Origin: Odiellus spinosus
Taxonomy: Eukaryota; Arthropoda; Arachnida; Opiliones; Phalangiidae
Direction of reading: 5' to 3'
DNA: 64,000 bases
Assembly: GCA_963920705.1 (NCBI GenBank)
Contig: OY987230.1
Location: 10,193,320-10,257,319 of the forward strand
The position numbers were made by a program, and so were the translations under genes. Below the pieces are notes generated by a model. It saw only the letters and a list, made by a program, of their open reading frames with translations. It was not told the DNA's origin and searched no databases. This document shows, in pieces, positions 61,151-64,000 of this stretch. Numbering within the stretch: position 1 is the first letter of the stretch; every line of letters begins with the position of its first letter.

Positions 61151-61926
61151 TTAATCGAAGCCCTGCAATTAAGCCTTAGATTATGTACACGTCCCAGTAA
61201 AACCAAATAAAGATATATTACCAGTTGTGATTAATTAACCTTAATCTTTATTGATCCCACGTATTAGTGCCGCGCTCCGCGTGATTTTTCAAATCCTCAC
61301 CTACGATTTGATCTCTGTTCTTGCATGGTCGTTTTCCGTCAAAAGCAAATCCGCCCTTTTTTATCCCTTTTATATTCTGGGCAATCTTTTCCGCCTATTG
61401 GCATTAAATTATCCGGCCCCCTTCCGACCAAATATGATGGATTATCGTTCGCCTGCCTATTACGTCCTGGGTCGATCTCCTCTCTTCCTAAACCCGCCAA
61501 ATTTTTATACCCAGAAATATAGTTCCTTATCAAATGGCTCGCGAGCTAACTCAAATCAATCACTGCAATTTTTTGTCTTAAGTGTGCTGTGACAAAAGTA
61601 GGCTAAGCGAATATGCTATAGTTTTCAACAAGAGTTTTTGCCAAACACTATACTTTATCTCTATTAGTTTTACCATTTCGTTACATCACTCGCCTTTCTT
61701 TTTTTAATTTAGCTACCTTTTTTTAAACAAAAGTATAGATCCTCACACAAACTTTATTGATTATTATATAATTAGAAACTTTTAATGAGATTCTTTTCTC
61801 AACCTTGAAATCCAGTTTCCAGAAACTTTCTACCATTTAGCAGTCTCGTTAATTAATTAATTGAAATTAGATTATTAAAGCGAGGAAATTCTGTCTACAA
61901 AGCACATTTATTCTTGGATATTTGAA

Positions 61927-62380
61927 TTTAAAGGGAAACTTGGAGCTAAAAATGAACACCACTTGAATTTATTTTCGGAATCAGCAAGCCAAAAAACCTA
62001 TTGGAGATTTTCAAACAATTATTATGCACGTTTTTAGTGTTTAAATTAATTTCAGAAGTTTGGTAAAATTTGATAAAAAGTAAATATAAATTCGGGCGAA
62101 TCATATTATTTCAGCCTTCAACAGAATTGACCGATTTTTAATGCCTAAGACCTTGTGCATCAAACGCCGGACAATTTTTTTAATGTCAGGACATTACAAG
62201 CGCTGTTGAAGGCTGAAATAATATGATTGGCCCGAAGTTATATTTACTTTTTATCGAATTTTACCAAAATTGAAAATTACCAAAAAACGTGTCAAAAAAT
62301 TCTCTTATGTTTTTTTGCAGTTTGATTGCGAAAATAAATTCAAAAGCTGTTCCATTTTTAACTCGAAGGTTCCCTTTAAA
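61927..62380. mobile_element. Palindromic MITE (family 7), copy 3, most complete
   Basis: 454 bp. Left end tttaaagggaaacttggagc; right-end complement tttaaagggaaccttcgagt. Centre at about 62,160. Same arm words as 42,776-43,244 (ttatttcagccttcaacag and complement). Confidence 0.85.
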
Positions 62381-62695
62381 AATAGACTTGACTTTTAGAC
62401 AAACTTCCCCCTTAAATGATTATTACTCTTAATTAAGGTGAAGTTATTTTTAATACTTTTTCTACGCTATTTTAAAACGTGGCCTTTAATATATAAGATC
62501 AATTGATAGGATAATTGCCTTGATTTCCCTCTAGTATTTTCGTATTAGTTGGGGTCATGCAGATATTATTATATTAAAATGTTCAATTTTTAAAATTTAA
62601 ATTTTTTCTTTTTTATTTTAGTGACAAATGATAAAGTCGAAATATGACCTAACAAAGTAGTTGCCTGGACTAATCGATTTTAACAACTTTCAACG

Positions 62696-62723
62696 ATGAA
62701 CAGTCTTAAAGATCTTAAAAATA
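62696..62723 (+). CDS. Candidate first coding exon, MNSLKDLKN
   Basis: An exon from 62,622 (acceptor ttttttattttag) to 62,723 (donor AATA|GTAAGT). It holds a 5' UTR with a 10-codon upstream ORF (ATG at 62,628) and then an ATG at 62,696 with nine codons, phase 1 at the donor. Splice sites are strong on both sides. The gene would continue rightwards past the satellites, outside the window, and must have an upstream non-coding exon. Protein not identified. Confidence 0.4.
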
Positions 62724-62969
62724 GTAAGTAATAGTTATTTTGTTACTTGGATAGATGATGAAAATGTGTGTCTAAGTTGAAGGGTAAGCACCAGCTAGGT
62801 TATTTAGTGATCACGATGAATTTGTTCGATAGCGCGTATTTATCTTAAACGCTAAGTTACTCTGATTCCGAAAATATACATATCTTAAAGGTTTGATATA
62901 ATATAATATGCTTAATCTTGCATATTAAAGTAGGTTTGCAGCAGCCGATAGTTCAGTTTGCTTCGGTGT

Positions 62970-63318
62970 GTAGATTTGGTGACTTTAAGGAGTGGGTCGA
63001 TTTTGTGACTTTAAGGAATCGGTCGGTTTTGTGACTTTAAGGAATCGGTCGATTTTGTGACTTTAAGGAATCGGTCGATTATGTGACTTTAAGGAATGGG
63101 TCGATTTTGTGACTTTAAGGAATGGGTCGATTTTGTGACTTTAAGGAATGGGTCGATTTTGTGACTTTAAGGAATGGGTCGATTTTGTGACTTTAAGGAA
63201 TGGGTCGATTTTGTGACTTTAAGGAATGGGTCGATTTTGTGACTTTAAGGAATGGGTCGATTTTGTGACTTTAAGGAATCGGTCGATTTTGTGACTTTAG
63301 GAATCGGTCGATTTTGTA
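62970..63318. repeat. 26-bp satellite, about 13 copies
   Basis: Unit begins TTTTGTGACTTTAAGGAATS and ends GGTCGA. Copies alternate between aatcggtcg and aatgggtcg variants in runs, indicating local block expansion. The first and last units are slightly degraded. Confidence 0.97.
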
Positions 63319-63364
63319 TCGTGCTACATAATATTTAAGTTAATTATTGGTGGGTGTGTCATGT

Positions 63365-64000
63365 ACCTTTAAATCTAAGGGATGAAGGGTGCCGTGTGGC
63401 ATTAACTTTAGGGGATTGGTGACGTGCGCCGTTGGGTTTAGGGGATTGGTGACGTGCGCCGTTGGGTTTAGGGGATTGGTGACGTGCGCCGTTGGGTTTA
63501 GGGGATTGGTGACGTGCGCCGTTGGGTTTAGGGGATTGGTGACGTGCGCCGTTGGGTTTAGGGGATTGGTGACGTGCGCCGTTGGGTTTAGGGGATTGGT
63601 GACGTGCGCCGTTGGGTTTAGGGGATTGGTGACGTGCGCCGTTGGGTTTAGGGGATTGGTGACGTGCGCCGTTGGGTTTAGGGGATTGGTGACGTGCGCC
63701 GTTGGGTTTAGGGGATTGGTGACGTGCGCCGTTGGGTTTAGGGGATTGGTGACGTGCGCCGTTGGGTTTAGGGGATTGGTGACGTGCGCCGTTGGGTTTA
63801 GGGGATTGGTGACGTGCGCCGTTGGGTTTAGGGGATTGGTGACGTGCGCCGTTGGGTTTAGGGGATTGGTGACGTGCGCCGTTGGGTTTAGGGGATTGGT
63901 GACGTGCGCCGTTGGGTTTAGGGGATTGGTGACGTGCGCCGTTGGGTTTAGGGGATTGGTGACGTGCGCCGTTGGGTTTAGGGGATTGGTGACGTGCGCC
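63365..64000. repeat. 30-bp satellite, about 20 near-identical copies, open at right edge
   Basis: From 63,411 to the end the unit GGGGATTGGTGACGTGCGCC plus gttgggttta repeats without visible change. A degraded leading unit spans about 63,365-63,410 (aagggtgccgtgtggcatta). Markedly more GC-rich than the region. The array continues beyond the window. Confidence 0.98.

Noticed and set aside
61251..61592. 113-codon plus-strand open frame and an overlapping minus-strand one
   Set aside because: Neither begins with ATG; C-rich, A-poor codon use and no family similarity. It may be an exon, but I cannot support it.
63411..64000. Telomere repeat because of TTTAGGGG in the unit
   Set aside because: The unit is 30 bp with one such word; arthropod telomeres are usually TTAGG arrays.

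Overview
This window is arthropod nuclear DNA. It is AT-rich, its genes are split by short GT-AG introns, and roughly the right two thirds is dominated by small inverted-repeat DNA transposons (MITEs) and tandem arrays. There is no sign of bacterial organisation. A tandem set of CYP2-clan cytochrome P450 genes, a group that is small in most insects, would also fit a springtail, crustacean or chelicerate; I cannot name the species.

Layout. Positions 1-12,616 (minus strand) hold three tandem paralogous P450 genes in head-to-tail order. The leftmost (A) runs off the window. The middle (B) is complete with 8 coding exons, and the right one (C) is complete with 7. Intron positions and phases match in all three, and exon sizes are nearly identical, so the set arose by local duplication. 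Gene C has lost the I-helix threonine needed for classical oxygen activation. Positions 14,490-15,997 (minus) hold a complete 5-exon Bax inhibitor-1 gene, with an ER-stress-type promoter signature just upstream. Positions 29,474-32,046 (plus) hold a complete 6-exon guanylate kinase gene. I rebuilt these genes by hand from splice sites and checked that every exon keeps reading phase.

From about 33.2 kb to the end I see no complete gene, only exon-like pieces with good splice sites: 33,357-33,425 plus 36,935-36,995; a first coding exon at 42,104-42,139 in a CpG-rich promoter-like block; and a first coding exon at 62,696-62,723 whose gene would continue to the right. The rest is repeats. There are several MITE families (some nested inside others, several with clear target-site duplications), a degraded fragment of 28S ribosomal RNA at 59,963-60,138, and satellites with units of 35/31, 17, 26, 32 and 30 bp. 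The last (about 20 near-identical 30-bp copies) continues past the right edge.

How the parts relate. The P450s are predicted ER-anchored haem enzymes. Bax inhibitor-1 is an ER membrane calcium and cell-death modulator. Guanylate kinase is a housekeeping nucleotide enzyme. Nothing suggests they form one pathway. The most unusual points are the altered I-helix in P450 gene C, the birth of a 17-bp satellite inside a MITE, the nested MITEs, and the stray rRNA fragment.
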